Of a stretch of 64,000 nt of DNA, positions 35,166 through 44,042 are shown one piece after another (the stretch's first letter is position 1; every line of letters starts with the position of its first letter). Made by a program: the position numbers and the translations under genes. The notes under the pieces are model-generated. The model saw nothing but the letters and a program-made list of their open reading frames with translations. It did not search any database and was not told the DNA's origin. The DNA is taken from positions 2,356,001-2,420,000 of the forward strand of contig NZ_CP154855.1 in the NCBI RefSeq assembly GCF_047302425.1, given 5' to 3'. The DNA comes from Oceanitalea sp047302425. GTDB taxonomy: Bacteria > Actinomycetota > Actinomycetes > Actinomycetales > Actinomycetaceae.

Positions 35166-36056
35166 TCAGGGGGTCGCGACGGCGAAGGTGTCACACGCCT
35201 GCAGGCTGCCCTGCTCGTAGCCGGTGGTGAACCAGCGGGTGCGCTGCTCGGCCGAGCCGTGGGTCCACGTGTGCGGCTCGACGTCCCGGCCGCTCGTCTC
35301 CTGGATGCGGTCGTCGCCGACGGCGGCCGCGGCCTCGAGCGCGGAGGCGACCTCGTCGCGGGTGGGCTGCTGGAGGAAGGTCTCCCCGGAGTCCGGGTCG
35401 ACGGTGCCGGCCGCCTGCCCGACGAACATGCCGGCGTAGCAGTCGGCCTGGAGCTCGGTGCGCACCGCGTCCCCGGTGGGGCCGGTGTCGGTGCGGTCGG
35501 CGGCGTCCATGATGCCGAGGGCGTGCTGGGCGTGGTGGCCCCACTCGTGGGCGACGATGTAGATCTGGGCGAGCGGCGCGTTGCGCGCGCCGAGCTGGGT
35601 CTCGAGCTGGTCGAAGAAGCCGAGGTCGAGGTACACCGAGGAGTCTGCGGGGCAGTAGAACGGCCCGACGGCGGCGGTCGCCGAGCCGCAGCCGGTGCCC
35701 ACCGAGCCGGTGAAGATCTCGAAGCCCGGCATGGCGTACTGCTCCCCAACCTCGGCCATGGCGCCCTCCCAGTAGACGTCGAGGGCGTCGGCCGTGAGGA
35801 CCATGCGGCACTCGGTGTGCTCGTTCGCGTCGGCGCCGGTCTGGCAGTGGCTGAGGTCGACGCCGCCCCCGCCGCCCGCCGTGTCGCTGCCGCCGCCGTC
35901 GAGCAGGCTGGCGGGGTTCTGCCCCGTGAGGAGCATGATCGCCAGGACGAGCAGCAGCCCGCCGCCGCCGATCCCGCCACCGATCGCCATGCCGCGCCGC
36001 CCGCCGGACGTACGCACTCGTCGTGAGTCCGCCCGGACTCCCTCGTTGAACGTCAT
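35166..36056 (-). CDS. Neutral zinc metallopeptidase (KPN_02809/YpfJ type)
   Basis: 296 aa from the ATG at 36056. A short cytoplasmic start (MTFNEGVRADSRRVRTSGGRRG) fits the family opening, then one glycine-rich membrane helix (GLLLVLAIMLLTG), a glycine linker and an external catalytic domain. The zinc motif is VAHEWGHHAQH (HExxH). The glutamate ligand is probably in RTELQADCYAG, and FYCPADSSVYLDLGFFDQL is conserved. Four or more cysteines (HCQ, ECR, GCG, YCP) suggest disulfides outside the membrane. The physiological substrate is not known for the family. Confidence 0.92.
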   Translation of the reverse strand: MTFNEGVRADSRRVRTSGGRRGMAIGGGIGGGGLLLVLAIMLLTGQNPASLLDGGGSDTAGGGGGVDLSHCQTGADANEHTECRMVLTADALDVYWEGAMAEVGEQYAMPGFEIFTGSVGTGCGSATAAVGPFYCPADSSVYLDLGFFDQLETQLGARNAPLAQIYIVAHEWGHHAQHALGIMDAADRTDTGPTGDAVRTELQADCYAGMFVGQAAGTVDPDSGETFLQQPTRDEVASALEAAAAVGDDRIQETSGRDVEPHTWTHGSAEQRTRWFTTGYEQGSLQACDTFAVATP

Positions 36057-36100
36057 GCCTCGATCTTGCGACGAGAGCCCTGTCCGCGCGCGGTGACCTC

Positions 36101-36225
36101 CCCGGTTCACCCCACCGGGACCTGTGCAGACCGGGGAGCTCGGAGGAGAACCGGGGAGGTCGGCGACAGAGACAGACGCCCAGAGCCGGACTCTCGGCGG
36201 AGAATCCGGCTCTCGGCGGTAAGTG
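36101..36225. repeat. Palindrome and four degenerate 20-bp repeats
   Basis: The 195-bp gap before the metallopeptidase gene holds a hairpin CCCGGT-N7-ACCGGG (36101-36119). After it come four related 20-mers, each starting CCGG and carrying TCGG(C/A)GG or a near match: 36131-36150, 36151-36170, 36186-36205 and 36206-36225. They form two tandem pairs 15 bp apart. The metallopeptidase start is at 36056 on the minus strand, so the repeats lie 75-170 nt upstream of it and just after the sufT stop. Confidence 0.5.
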
Positions 36226-36251
36226 CGCTGTCGGCGCTGTAGCGGGTGGGC

Positions 36252-36587
36252 TCAGACGTTGAAGCCGAGGGCTCGCAGCTGCTCGCGGCCATCGGGGGTG
36301 ATCTTCTCCGGGCCCCACGGCGGCATCCAGACCCAGTTGATCCGCATGTCGTTGATGAGGCCGTCGAGCGCCTGGGCGGACTGGTCCTCGATGACGTCGG
36401 TCAGCGGGCAGGCCGCCGAGGTGAGCGTCATGTCGATGACGGCGTTGTTGTGCTGGTCCACGGTCACGCCGTAGACGAGCCCGAGGTCGACGACGTTGAT
36501 GCCGAGCTCGGGGTCGATGACGTCGCGCATCGCCTCCTCGACGTCGGCAGCGGTCGTCGGGGACGGGTTGGTCGTGGTGTCACTCAT
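36252..36587 (-). CDS. sufT: SufT-type Fe-S assembly factor (MIP18/DUF59)
   Basis: 111 aa. The DUF59 core is VIDPELGINVVDLGLVYGV, then DMTLTSAACPLTDVI with the conserved cysteine near residue 63, and the C-terminal WMPPWGPEKITPDG. SufT helps maturation of iron-sulfur proteins when demand is high. The ATG overlaps the sufU stop (ATGA), and GGAGGAGG precedes it. It is the last gene of the SUF operon. Confidence 0.93.
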   Translation of the reverse strand: MSDTTTNPSPTTAADVEEAMRDVIDPELGINVVDLGLVYGVTVDQHNNAVIDMTLTSAACPLTDVIEDQSAQALDGLINDMRINWVWMPPWGPEKITPDGREQLRALGFNV

Positions 36588-37072
36588 CGTTCCTCCTCCA
36601 GTGTGGCGGGCGCGCTGGTCAGTGCGTGGGCAAGGGCGTCGCGCAGCGCCATCCACCCGAGCAGGGCGCACTTGATGCGCGCCGGGTACTTCGCCACCCC
36701 GGTGAACGCGCTCGCGTCCCCCAGCGTGTCCTGCTTCTCCTCCGGCAGCTCGACCCCGCGGCCGTGCATGAGCTCGCGGAAGGTCTCGTTGAGCGTGTCG
36801 ACCTCGTGGACGGTGCGGCCGACGACGAGGTCGTTGAGCACCGACAGCGAGGCCTGGGAGATCGAGCAGCCCTGGCCGACCCAGCCGACCTCGTCGACCC
36901 GGGGGCCGCCGTCGTCGTGGGTGAGGCGCACCCGCAGGGTCACCTGGTCCCCGCAGGTGGGGTTCACCTGGAAGGACTCGGCGTCGTACGGGTCGAGCTC
37001 GCCCGCTCCGTGCCGCTCGCGCGAGTGGTCGAGGATGACCTGCTGGTAGAGCTGTTCCATCGGGTCAGCCAT
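36584..37072 (-). CDS. sufU: Fe-S assembly sulfur acceptor SufU
   Basis: 162 aa. The zinc and sulfur-acceptor cysteines are in NPTCGDQVTL, GQGCSISQASLS and ARIKCALLGW, with the CGD aspartate. The insert GRGVELPEEKQDTLGDASAF near residue 105 separates SufU from IscU. SufU takes sulfur from SufS and passes it to the SufBCD scaffold. The ATG at 37072 overlaps the end of sufS by 8 nt; ATG 37060 is a possible later start. Confidence 0.93.
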   Translation of the reverse strand: MADPMEQLYQQVILDHSRERHGAGELDPYDAESFQVNPTCGDQVTLRVRLTHDDGGPRVDEVGWVGQGCSISQASLSVLNDLVVGRTVHEVDTLNETFRELMHGRGVELPEEKQDTLGDASAFTGVAKYPARIKCALLGWMALRDALAHALTSAPATLEEER

Positions 37073-38375
37073 GATCGACTCCGAAGAAGTGACGCACCTT
37101 GCCGAGCTCCTCGACGAAGACGTCGATCTCCTGCTCGGTGGTGTAGATGGACGCGGACGCGCGGGCCGAGGCGTGCACCCCGAGCCGCTGGTGCGCCGGC
37201 TGGGCGCAGTGGTGGCCCACGCGGACGGCGACGCCCGCGTTGTCGAGCACCTGACCGACGTCGTGCGGGTGCACGCCGTCGACGGCGAAGGCGACGACGG
37301 CGAGCCGGTCGGCCGCGTCCTGCGGGCCGAGGACGCGCACGCCGGGCACCGAGGAGATGCCGGCGAGCAGCCGCTCGGTGAGCGTGTGCTCGTGGGCGGC
37401 GACGGCGTCCATCCCCAGCTCGGCGAGGTAGTCGACCGCGGCGCGCAGCCCCACGGTCTGGGACACCATCTGGGTGCCGGCCTCGAAGCGCTGCGGGGCG
37501 TCGGCGTAGGTGGTGCGCTCCATGGTGACGACCTGGACCATCGAGCCGCCGGTGAGGAAGGGCGGCATCGCGGCGAGCAGCTCGCGCTTGCCGTACAGGG
37601 CGCCGACGCCGGTGGGTCCGAGCATCTTGTGCCCGGACAGGACGGCGAAGTCGACGTCGAGCGCGCGGAAGTCCACCGGCAGGTGGGCCACGCTCTGGCA
37701 GGCGTCGAGCAGGACGAGTGCACCGGCCTCCCGGGCCCGGCGCACGACCTCGTCCACCGGGCTGATGGCGCCGGTGACGTTGGAGGCGTGCGTGAGGGCG
37801 ACGAGCCGGGTGCGCTCCCCGATGACCTCGAAGGTCTCGGGGTCCAGGCGCCCGTCGTCGGTCAGGCCGATCCAGCGCAGGGTCGCGCCGGTGCGGGCGC
37901 ACAGCTCCTGCCACGGGACGAGGTTCGCGTGGTGCTCCGCCTCGGTGACGACGATCTCGTCCCCGGGCCGCAGCGCGAAGAGCTCCTCCGCGCGGTCCCC
38001 GCCGCGGCCCAGCGAGGCGTTGGACATCGCGTAGGCCACGAGGTTGATGCCCTCGGTGGCGTTCTTCGTCCACACGATCTCGTCGGTGCCCACGCCGACG
38101 AAGGCGGCGAGGGCGGCCCGGGCCTGCTCGTAGGCCTCGGTGGCCTCCTCGGCGAGCTGGTGGGCGCCGCGGTGGACCGCGGCGTTGCGCTGCTCGTAGA
38201 AGTCCTGCTCGGCGTCGATGACGCACTGGGGCTTCTGGGAGGTGGCCGCCGAGTCGAGGTAGACCAGCGGGCGACCGCTACGGGTCGTCCTTCCCAGGAT
38301 CGGGAAGTCGGCACGCACGGCCGCCAGCTCGGGCGCGCTCAGCGCGCCCGAGCCGGCGGTGACCGGTGCACTCAT
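37065..38375 (-). CDS. sufS: Cysteine desulfurase SufS
   Basis: 436 aa. PLP lysine lies in VLSGHKMLGPTG (near residue 240), preceded by LLDACQSVAHLP and by the histidine in VTEAEHHANLVPWQ. The catalytic cysteine is in VRVGHHCAQPAHQRLG near residue 385, on the short loop typical of group II enzymes that need SufU or SufE. It frees sulfur from cysteine for cluster building. It is 20 nt downstream of sufC. Confidence 0.95.
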   Translation of the reverse strand: MSAPVTAGSGALSAPELAAVRADFPILGRTTRSGRPLVYLDSAATSQKPQCVIDAEQDFYEQRNAAVHRGAHQLAEEATEAYEQARAALAAFVGVGTDEIVWTKNATEGINLVAYAMSNASLGRGGDRAEELFALRPGDEIVVTEAEHHANLVPWQELCARTGATLRWIGLTDDGRLDPETFEVIGERTRLVALTHASNVTGAISPVDEVVRRAREAGALVLLDACQSVAHLPVDFRALDVDFAVLSGHKMLGPTGVGALYGKRELLAAMPPFLTGGSMVQVVTMERTTYADAPQRFEAGTQMVSQTVGLRAAVDYLAELGMDAVAAHEHTLTERLLAGISSVPGVRVLGPQDAADRLAVVAFAVDGVHPHDVGQVLDNAGVAVRVGHHCAQPAHQRLGVHASARASASIYTTEQEIDVFVEELGKVRHFFGVDHG

Positions 38376-38395
38376 CTCTGTCCTTCCGGTGCGGC

Positions 38396-39154
38396 TCAGA
38401 CCGCGGCCGTCACGTACTTGTCGTAGCCCTCGGCCTCGAGACGCTCGGCGAGCTCGGGGCCACCCTCCTCGGCCACGCGCCCGTTGACGAAGACGTGGAC
38501 GAAGTCGGGCTTGATGTACTGCAGCACCCGCGTGTAGTGGGTGATGAGGAGGAAGCCGGCGTCGGTCTCGCCGTGGACGCGGTTGACGCCCTCGGCGACG
38601 ATGCGCAGCGCGTCGACGTCGAGGCCGGAGTCGGTCTCGTCGAGGACGGCGAACTTCGGGCGCAGGAGCTCCATCTGGAGGATTTCGTGGCGCTTCTTCT
38701 CACCACCGGAGAAGCCGGAGTTGACGTCGCGCTGGGCGAAGACCGGGTCCATCTTCAGCTTGTCCATGGCCGCGTTGACGTCCTTGACCCAGGTCCGCAG
38801 GGCGGGGGCCTCGCCGTCGATGGCGGTCTTGGCGGTGCGCAGGAAGTTGGAGACGGTGACGCCGGGGACCTCGACCGGGTACTGCATGGCGAGGAACAGG
38901 CCCGCGCGGGCCCGCTCGTCGACGCTCATCTCGAGGACGTCCTCGCCGTCCAGGAGGATCTCGCCGTCGGTGACCTCGTACTTGGGGTGGCCGGCGATGG
39001 CGTAGGCGAGGGTCGACTTGCCGGAGCCGTTGGGGCCCATGATGGCCTGGATCTCACCGCTCTTGATGGTGAGGGTCGCGCCCTTGAGGATCTGCTTCGG
39101 GCCGTCGTTGGTCTCGACGTTGACGTGGAGGTTCTTGATCTCAAGCGTGGACAT
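38396..39154 (-). CDS. sufC: Fe-S assembly ATPase SufC
   Basis: 252 aa. ABC ATPase with Walker A GPNGSGKSTLAYAI, signature FSGGEKKRHEILQ and Walker B FAVLDETDSGLD, the SufC forms. It binds SufB and SufD and drives their opening during cluster assembly in the cytoplasm. It lies between the Rieske-type gene (30 nt) and sufS. Confidence 0.96.
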   Translation of the reverse strand: MSTLEIKNLHVNVETNDGPKQILKGATLTIKSGEIQAIMGPNGSGKSTLAYAIAGHPKYEVTDGEILLDGEDVLEMSVDERARAGLFLAMQYPVEVPGVTVSNFLRTAKTAIDGEAPALRTWVKDVNAAMDKLKMDPVFAQRDVNSGFSGGEKKRHEILQMELLRPKFAVLDETDSGLDVDALRIVAEGVNRVHGETDAGFLLITHYTRVLQYIKPDFVHVFVNGRVAEEGGPELAERLEAEGYDKYVTAAV

Positions 39155-39184
39155 TGCTGTTCTCTTCCTTCAAGTTTCGGCAGG

Positions 39185-39532
39185 TCAGGCGGTGGCTGCG
39201 ACGGTCGTGGTGACGTCGACGAGCACGGAGTCGCCCTCGACGGAGACGGGGTAGACGGGCACGGGCTGGGTGGCCGGCAGGCTCAGCGGCTTGCCGGTGC
39301 GCAGGTCGAAGCTGGAGCCGTGGAGCCAGCACTCGATCGCGCCGTCCTCCACCTCCCCGTCCGAGAGGCTCACCTGGCCGTGGGAGCAGGTGTCGGAGAT
39401 GGCGTGGTACTGCCCGTCGTTGTCGCGGACGACCGAGACCGGCACGGGCCGGCCGTCGGCGTCCTCGATCTCCACGCGCATCGCCTCACCGGGCTCGAGG
39501 TCCCCGGTGTCGCACACGTACTGGGCGCTCAT
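39185..39532 (-). CDS. Rieske-type [2Fe-2S] ferredoxin of the SUF operon
   Basis: 115 aa. The Rieske ligands are DTCSHGQVSLS (C-x-H) and ECWLHGSSF (C-x2-H), with a bacterial dioxygenase-ferredoxin length and no membrane anchor. Such a gene between sufD and sufC is normal in actinomycetes, and its product may carry electrons or be a test substrate for assembly. The start ATG overlaps the sufD stop by 4 nt. Confidence 0.93.
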   Translation of the reverse strand: MSAQYVCDTGDLEPGEAMRVEIEDADGRPVPVSVVRDNDGQYHAISDTCSHGQVSLSDGEVEDGAIECWLHGSSFDLRTGKPLSLPATQPVPVYPVSVEGDSVLVDVTTTVAATA

Positions 39533-40764
39533 GCGGTGGCGTGCTCCATCGTGCGGTCGAGCTCGGCCTCGATGGCCTCCATGAGGCGCTCGGAGACGAG
39601 CGGGACGCCGATCTGCGCGATGAGCTCGGCGAAGAAGCCGCGGACGACGAGACGGCGGGCCTCGGCCTCCGGGACGCCGCGCGAGCGCAGGTAGAACAGC
39701 TGCTCGTCGTCGAAGCGACCGGTGGCGCTGGCGTGGCCGGCGCCCTCGATCTCACCGGTCTCGATCTCGAGGTTCGGCACGGAGTCCGCGCGCGAGCCCT
39801 CGGTGAGGACGAGGTTGCGGTTGAGCTCGTAGGTGTCGGTGCCCTCGGCGGCCGCCCGGATGAGGACGTCGCCGATCCACACGGAGTGGGCGTCCTTCCC
39901 CTGCAGCGCCCCCTTGTAGGTGACCCGCGAGACGCAGTTCGGCGCGACGTGGTCGACGAAGAGGCGGTGCTCCTGGTGCTGGCCGGCGTCGGTGAAGTAC
40001 AGGCCGAGCATCTCGACGTTCCCGCCGGGCGAGCTGAGCGCAGCGTCGGGGGTGACGCGCACGACGTCGCCGCCGAGGGTGACGACGATGTGCTTGAGGT
40101 TGGCGTCCTGGCCGAGGCGGGAGCGGTGCGCGGACAGGTGGAGCGCGCCGTCCTCCCAGTCCTGGATGCTCACGAGCGTGAGGCGGGCGTTGTCCGCGAG
40201 GTCGATCTCGACCGTCTGGGCGAGGTTCGCGGTGCCGCGGTGGTCGAGGACGACGATCGCCTCGCTGCTCTCCTCGGAGCGCACGAGCACGTGCTGGGCC
40301 GCGACGCCGTCGGCGCCGGTCCCGTTGACCGTGACCATCGTGTGGCCGCCGGCCGCGTGGTTCTTCGGGACGGTGACGACGAGCGCCTCGGTGAAGGAGG
40401 CCCAAGCGGCGGCCGCGGTGCGGTCGCCGGGGGCGCCGACCTGGCCGAGGCGGGAGTCCTCGCGGCCCACGCGCTCGACGGTGACGCCGTCGGCGGCCTC
40501 GACGGTGACGTCCGGGGCCGCGCCGGTGAGCTTGTCGGCGAAGAAGCGCTGGAGTCGGTCGACGGGCGTGAAGCGCCAGTCCTCCTCGCGCCCGGTGGGC
40601 ACGGGGAAGTCGGACAGCTCGAAGGAGGTGGCGCGGTCGGCGCGGGAGGCCTCCGGGACGGTGCCGCCGCCGTGGGTGTGGGCGGCGTCCGTCTGGGCGC
40701 GGGAGTGGTCGGTCTTCATCTGGTTGTCAGTCGTCCCCTTGGTCGTGTCGGTCGTCGCGGTCAT
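39529..40764 (-). CDS. sufD: Fe-S assembly protein SufD
   Basis: 411 aa. The beta-helix core runs from about residue 140 to 340. The C-terminal family segment is GEIEGAGHASATGRFDDEQLFYLRSRGVPEAEARRLVVRGF, with the histidine of AGHASA. The N-terminal 50 residues are polar and variable. SufD pairs with SufB in the SufBC2D scaffold. Translation is coupled to sufB by a one-base TGATG overlap and to the Rieske gene by ATGA. Confidence 0.95.
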   Translation of the reverse strand: MTATTDTTKGTTDNQMKTDHSRAQTDAAHTHGGGTVPEASRADRATSFELSDFPVPTGREEDWRFTPVDRLQRFFADKLTGAAPDVTVEAADGVTVERVGREDSRLGQVGAPGDRTAAAAWASFTEALVVTVPKNHAAGGHTMVTVNGTGADGVAAQHVLVRSEESSEAIVVLDHRGTANLAQTVEIDLADNARLTLVSIQDWEDGALHLSAHRSRLGQDANLKHIVVTLGGDVVRVTPDAALSSPGGNVEMLGLYFTDAGQHQEHRLFVDHVAPNCVSRVTYKGALQGKDAHSVWIGDVLIRAAAEGTDTYELNRNLVLTEGSRADSVPNLEIETGEIEGAGHASATGRFDDEQLFYLRSRGVPEAEARRLVVRGFFAELIAQIGVPLVSERLMEAIEAELDRTMEHATA

Positions 40765-42194
40765 CAGCCCACCGCCCCTTCCATCTGCAGCTCGATGAGG
40801 CGGTTGAGCTCGAGGGCGTACTCCATCGGCAGCTCACGCGCGATCGGCTCGACGAAGCCGCGGACGATCATCGCCATCGCCTCGGGCTCCTCCATGCCGC
40901 GCGACATGAGGTAGAAGAGCTGGTCGGCGCTCACCTTGGAGACGGTGGCCTCGTGGCCCATCTCGACGTCGTCGACGCGGACGTCGACGTACGGGTAGGT
41001 GTCCGAGCGCGAGATGAGATCGACGAGCAGCGCGTCGCACAGCACCGTGGACTTCGAGTGCGTGGCGCCCTCGAGGACCTGGACCAGGCCGCGGTAGGAG
41101 GCGCGGCCACCGCCACGGGCCACGGACTTGGACACGATCGACGACGACGTGTTCGGCGCCATGTGGACCATCTTCGAGCCGGTGTCCTGGTGCTGGCCCT
41201 CGCCGGCGAAGGCGATGGAGAGGGTCTCGCCCTTGGCGTGCTCGCCCATGAGGTAGACGGCCGGGTACTTCATCGTCACCTTGGAGCCGATGTTCCCGTC
41301 GATCCACTCCATGGTGCCGCCCTGCTCGACGGTCGCCCGCTTGGTGACGAGGTTGTAGACGTTGTTCGACCAGTTCTGGATCGTCGTGTAGCGGACGCGG
41401 GCGTCCTTCTTGACGATGATCTCGACGACGGCGGAGTGCAGCGAGTCGCTCTGGTAGATCGGGGCGGTGCAGCCCTCGACGTAGTGCACGTAGGAGCCCT
41501 CGTCGGCGATGATCAGCGTCCGCTCGAACTGGCCCATGTTCTCGGTGTTGATGCGGAAGTAGGCCTGGAGCGGGATCTCGACGTGGACGCCCTTGGGGAC
41601 GTAGACGAAGGAGCCGCCGGACCACACCGCGGTGTTGAGCGCGGCGAACTTGTTGTCACCGGAGGGGATGACGGTCCCGAAGTACTCCTCGAAGATCTCC
41701 GGGTGCTCCTTCAGCGCGGTGTCGGTGTCGAGGAAGATGACACCCTGCGCCTCGAGGTCCTCGCGGATCTGGTGGTAGACGACCTCGGACTCGTACTGGG
41801 CGGCGACGCCCGCGACGAGGCGCTGCTTCTCGGCCTCCGGGATGCCCAGGCGGTCGTAGGTGTTCTTGATGTCCTCGGGCAGGTCCTCCCAGCTGGTGGC
41901 CTGCTTCTCGGTCGAGCGCACGAAGTACTTGATGTTGTCGAAGTCGATGTCCGAGAGGTCGGCGCCCCAGTTCGGCATCGGCTTCTTGTCGAAGAGGTTG
42001 AGCGCGCGGACGCGGCGCTTGAGCATCCACTCCGGCTCGTCCTTCAGCTCGGAGATGTTGCGCACGACGTCCTCGCTCAGGCCACGCCGGGCGGTCGCGC
42101 CGGCGTCGTCCTTGTCGTGCCACCCGAACCGGTAGTTCCCAATCGAGGCGATCGTCTCGTCCTGGGTCATGGGGGTGTCGGTCGTACTCGTCAT
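40764..42194 (-). CDS. sufB: Fe-S assembly scaffold SufB
   Basis: 476 aa. Typical segments are VRNISELKDEPEWMLKRR at the start, YDRLGIPEAEKQRLVAGVAAQYESEVVYHQ, TAVWSGGSFVYVPKGVHVEIPLQAYFR (near residue 190) and EGCTAPIYQSDSLHSAVVE, with the cluster cysteine in that last motif, and the end GMEEPEAMAMIVRGFVEPIA. There is no intein, unlike the mycobacterial homologue. SufB is where the nascent cluster forms. Its ATG shares one base with the sufR-type stop. Confidence 0.96.
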   Translation of the reverse strand: MTSTTDTPMTQDETIASIGNYRFGWHDKDDAGATARRGLSEDVVRNISELKDEPEWMLKRRVRALNLFDKKPMPNWGADLSDIDFDNIKYFVRSTEKQATSWEDLPEDIKNTYDRLGIPEAEKQRLVAGVAAQYESEVVYHQIREDLEAQGVIFLDTDTALKEHPEIFEEYFGTVIPSGDNKFAALNTAVWSGGSFVYVPKGVHVEIPLQAYFRINTENMGQFERTLIIADEGSYVHYVEGCTAPIYQSDSLHSAVVEIIVKKDARVRYTTIQNWSNNVYNLVTKRATVEQGGTMEWIDGNIGSKVTMKYPAVYLMGEHAKGETLSIAFAGEGQHQDTGSKMVHMAPNTSSSIVSKSVARGGGRASYRGLVQVLEGATHSKSTVLCDALLVDLISRSDTYPYVDVRVDDVEMGHEATVSKVSADQLFYLMSRGMEEPEAMAMIVRGFVEPIARELPMEYALELNRLIELQMEGAVG

Positions 42195-42910
42195 CAGTTT
42201 CCTTCCGTGTCGTCACCGTGCGGTGACGGGGTGGTGCTCGGCCGGCCGGTGGGGACAGTCGTGGGGATGTGGGTCGTGCAGACGTGCTCGCCGCCGGCAA
42301 GCGTAGCCAGCCGCTGGACGTGGACCCCGAGCAGGCGCGAGAAGGCGCGCGTCTCGGCGTCGCAGAGCTGGTGGTAGGACTCGGCGACGGCCAGGACCGG
42401 GCAGTTGCCCTGGCACAGCTGGACGGCGAGCCCCTGCGGACCCACCGAGCGCACGGTCGCCGCGTAGCCGTCCTGGGTGAGGGCGCCGGCCAGCGCGCGG
42501 GCGCGGTCGGCGACGTCCTCCCCCGCGGCCGCGACGACGGGCGCGTAGCGCTCCTCCAGGCCGCTGACCCGCTCGTTGGCGAAGTGGTCGACGGCGTCGG
42601 GCCCGGCGACCTCGCCGATGAAGCGCAGCGCCTGGGTGGCGAGATCGGAGTAGGCCTGCGAGAGGCCGGCGCGCCCGGCCTCGGTGGCGACGTAGTAGCG
42701 GGCGGGACGTCCGCGACGGCGCTGCCCGGGGCCGGCGGGCTCGTGCACGACGATGCGCTCGTCGCGCTCGAGGGCGGCGATGTGGCGGCGGACGCCGGCC
42801 GGGGTGAGGCTGAGGAGGCGGGCGAGCTCGGCCGCGCTGACGGGCCCGTGCTCGACGACGAGACGAAGGACGCGGTCCTGCGTCGCTGACTCGACGCTGG
42901 TCTCGCTCAC
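42194..42910 (-). CDS. sufR: SufR-type Fe-S-sensing repressor of the SUF operon
   Basis: 238 aa. An N-terminal winged HTH (VVEHGPVSAAELARLLSLTPAGVRRHIAALERD) is followed by a helical effector domain. The C-terminal cluster cysteines are in LCQGNCPVLAVAESYHQLC and EHVCTTHIP, spaced C-x3-C-x12-C-x27-C. SufR binds DNA with a [4Fe-4S] cluster and releases it when clusters are scarce or damaged, switching on the operon. Being first in the operon, it is autoregulated. The tail after residue 215 is Pro/Thr-rich. Confidence 0.92.
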   Translation of the reverse strand: MSETSVESATQDRVLRLVVEHGPVSAAELARLLSLTPAGVRRHIAALERDERIVVHEPAGPGQRRRGRPARYYVATEAGRAGLSQAYSDLATQALRFIGEVAGPDAVDHFANERVSGLEERYAPVVAAAGEDVADRARALAGALTQDGYAATVRSVGPQGLAVQLCQGNCPVLAVAESYHQLCDAETRAFSRLLGVHVQRLATLAGGEHVCTTHIPTTVPTGRPSTTPSPHGDDTEGN

Positions 42911-43088
42911 GGCTCACTCCTCCTTCTCGGGTGGGTGGGGTGTACGCGCAGGGCGCGCCGTCACATATAGGGAACAGTGTCGTTGCTGAAATGCTTCCCG
43001 ACAAGGAAGGCATACCTCACCGTGGCCCGTCTCACGCCCCTCCGGCGGGCGGCCGGAGGGCCCGGAGCGCGCGGTTAGGCTGGGGCGC
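42911..43088. promoter_or_regulatory. sufR / ABC transporter divergent promoter region
   Basis: 178 bp separating the two starts. Symmetry elements are GGGAA-N20-TTCCC (42970-42999) and CTTCC-CGACAA-GGAAG (42994-43009). TATATG on the minus strand (around 42964-42969) is a candidate -10 for the SUF operon. It is the AT-richest stretch nearby. The SufR operator probably lies here, but I cannot pick it with certainty. Confidence 0.4.
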
Positions 43089-44042
43089 GTGCCCACGGAC
43101 TCCCCCGCCCTCCTCGTCGACGGCCTGCGCAAGCGCTACGGCGACCGGGACGTCGTCTCCGGGTTGAGCCTGCGGGCCGCGCGCGGTGAGCTCACCGCCG
43201 TCCTCGGGCCCAACGGGGCGGGCAAGACGACGACGATCGAGTGCTGCGAGGGCCTGCGCCGCCCCGACGGCGGACGGGTCGAGGTGCTGGGGCTGGACCG
43301 GTCGCGGCCGGAGCACGACGCCGAGCTGCGTCGCCGGGTGGGGGTCATGCTCCAGGAGGGCGGGCTGCCCATGGCGCCGCGCGCCGGTGCGGTGCTGCGG
43401 CACGTCGCCGCCCTCCACGACCGGCCCGACGCCGCCGGCCCGCTCCTCGAGCGGCTCGGGCTGTCGGCGGTGGCCCGCACGCGGGTGCGTCACCTCTCCG
43501 GCGGGCAGCGCCAGCGCCTGGCCCTGGCCTGCGCGATCGTCGGCGAGCCGGAGCTCGTGTTCCTCGACGAGCCGACGGCGGGGCTCGACCCCCAGGCCCG
43601 CCTCGCCGTGTGGGACCTCGTCCGTGAGCTCCGGGAGGCCGGGACCTCGATGGTCCTCACCACCCACCTCATGTCGGAGGTCGAGGAGCTGGCCGACCAC
43701 GTCGTCGTCGTCGACCGGGGTGCCGCCGTCGCCGCCGGCCGGCCGGCCGAGCTGCGTGGCGATCCTCACGTGCGCATCACTCCCCCGCCGGGCGTGTCGC
43801 CCGACGCCCTCGCGGCCGACCTCGGCCCGGTGCTGGCGAGCCGCCCGGGACTGGACGCGTGCGCGGAGGCAGGCAACGTCGTCGTCAGCGGTGCCGGGCT
43901 CGACGCGTCCGTCCTCGCGATCGTCGCCCGGGCACTCGCCGACACCGGCCACGGGGCCGCCGAGGTCGCGCTGACCCGGCCCACCCTCGAGGACGCCTTC
44001 CTCTCCCTCACCGGCCGCGACCTGCGGGTGGACGCGGCGTGA
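43089..44042 (+). CDS. ABC-2 type exporter, ATP-binding protein
   Basis: 317 aa from a GTG start. Walker A GPNGAGKTTTIECCEGL, signature LSGGQRQRLALACAI, Walker B LVFLDEPTAGLD and H-loop TTHLMSEVEELA are intact. A C-terminal domain of about 85 residues ends in RPTLEDAFLSLTGRDLRV, the DrrA/CcmA-type tail. It pairs with the next gene, which it overlaps (GTGA). Substrate unknown; such systems export drugs, lipids or polysaccharides. Confidence 0.92.
   Translation: MPTDSPALLVDGLRKRYGDRDVVSGLSLRAARGELTAVLGPNGAGKTTTIECCEGLRRPDGGRVEVLGLDRSRPEHDAELRRRVGVMLQEGGLPMAPRAGAVLRHVAALHDRPDAAGPLLERLGLSAVARTRVRHLSGGQRQRLALACAIVGEPELVFLDEPTAGLDPQARLAVWDLVRELREAGTSMVLTTHLMSEVEELADHVVVVDRGAAVAAGRPAELRGDPHVRITPPPGVSPDALAADLGPVLASRPGLDACAEAGNVVVSGAGLDASVLAIVARALADTGHGAAEVALTRPTLEDAFLSLTGRDLRVDAA

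Noticed and set aside
40764..42194. An intein in SufB, as in mycobacteria
   Set aside because: The SufB frame is continuous at normal length with no intein blocks.
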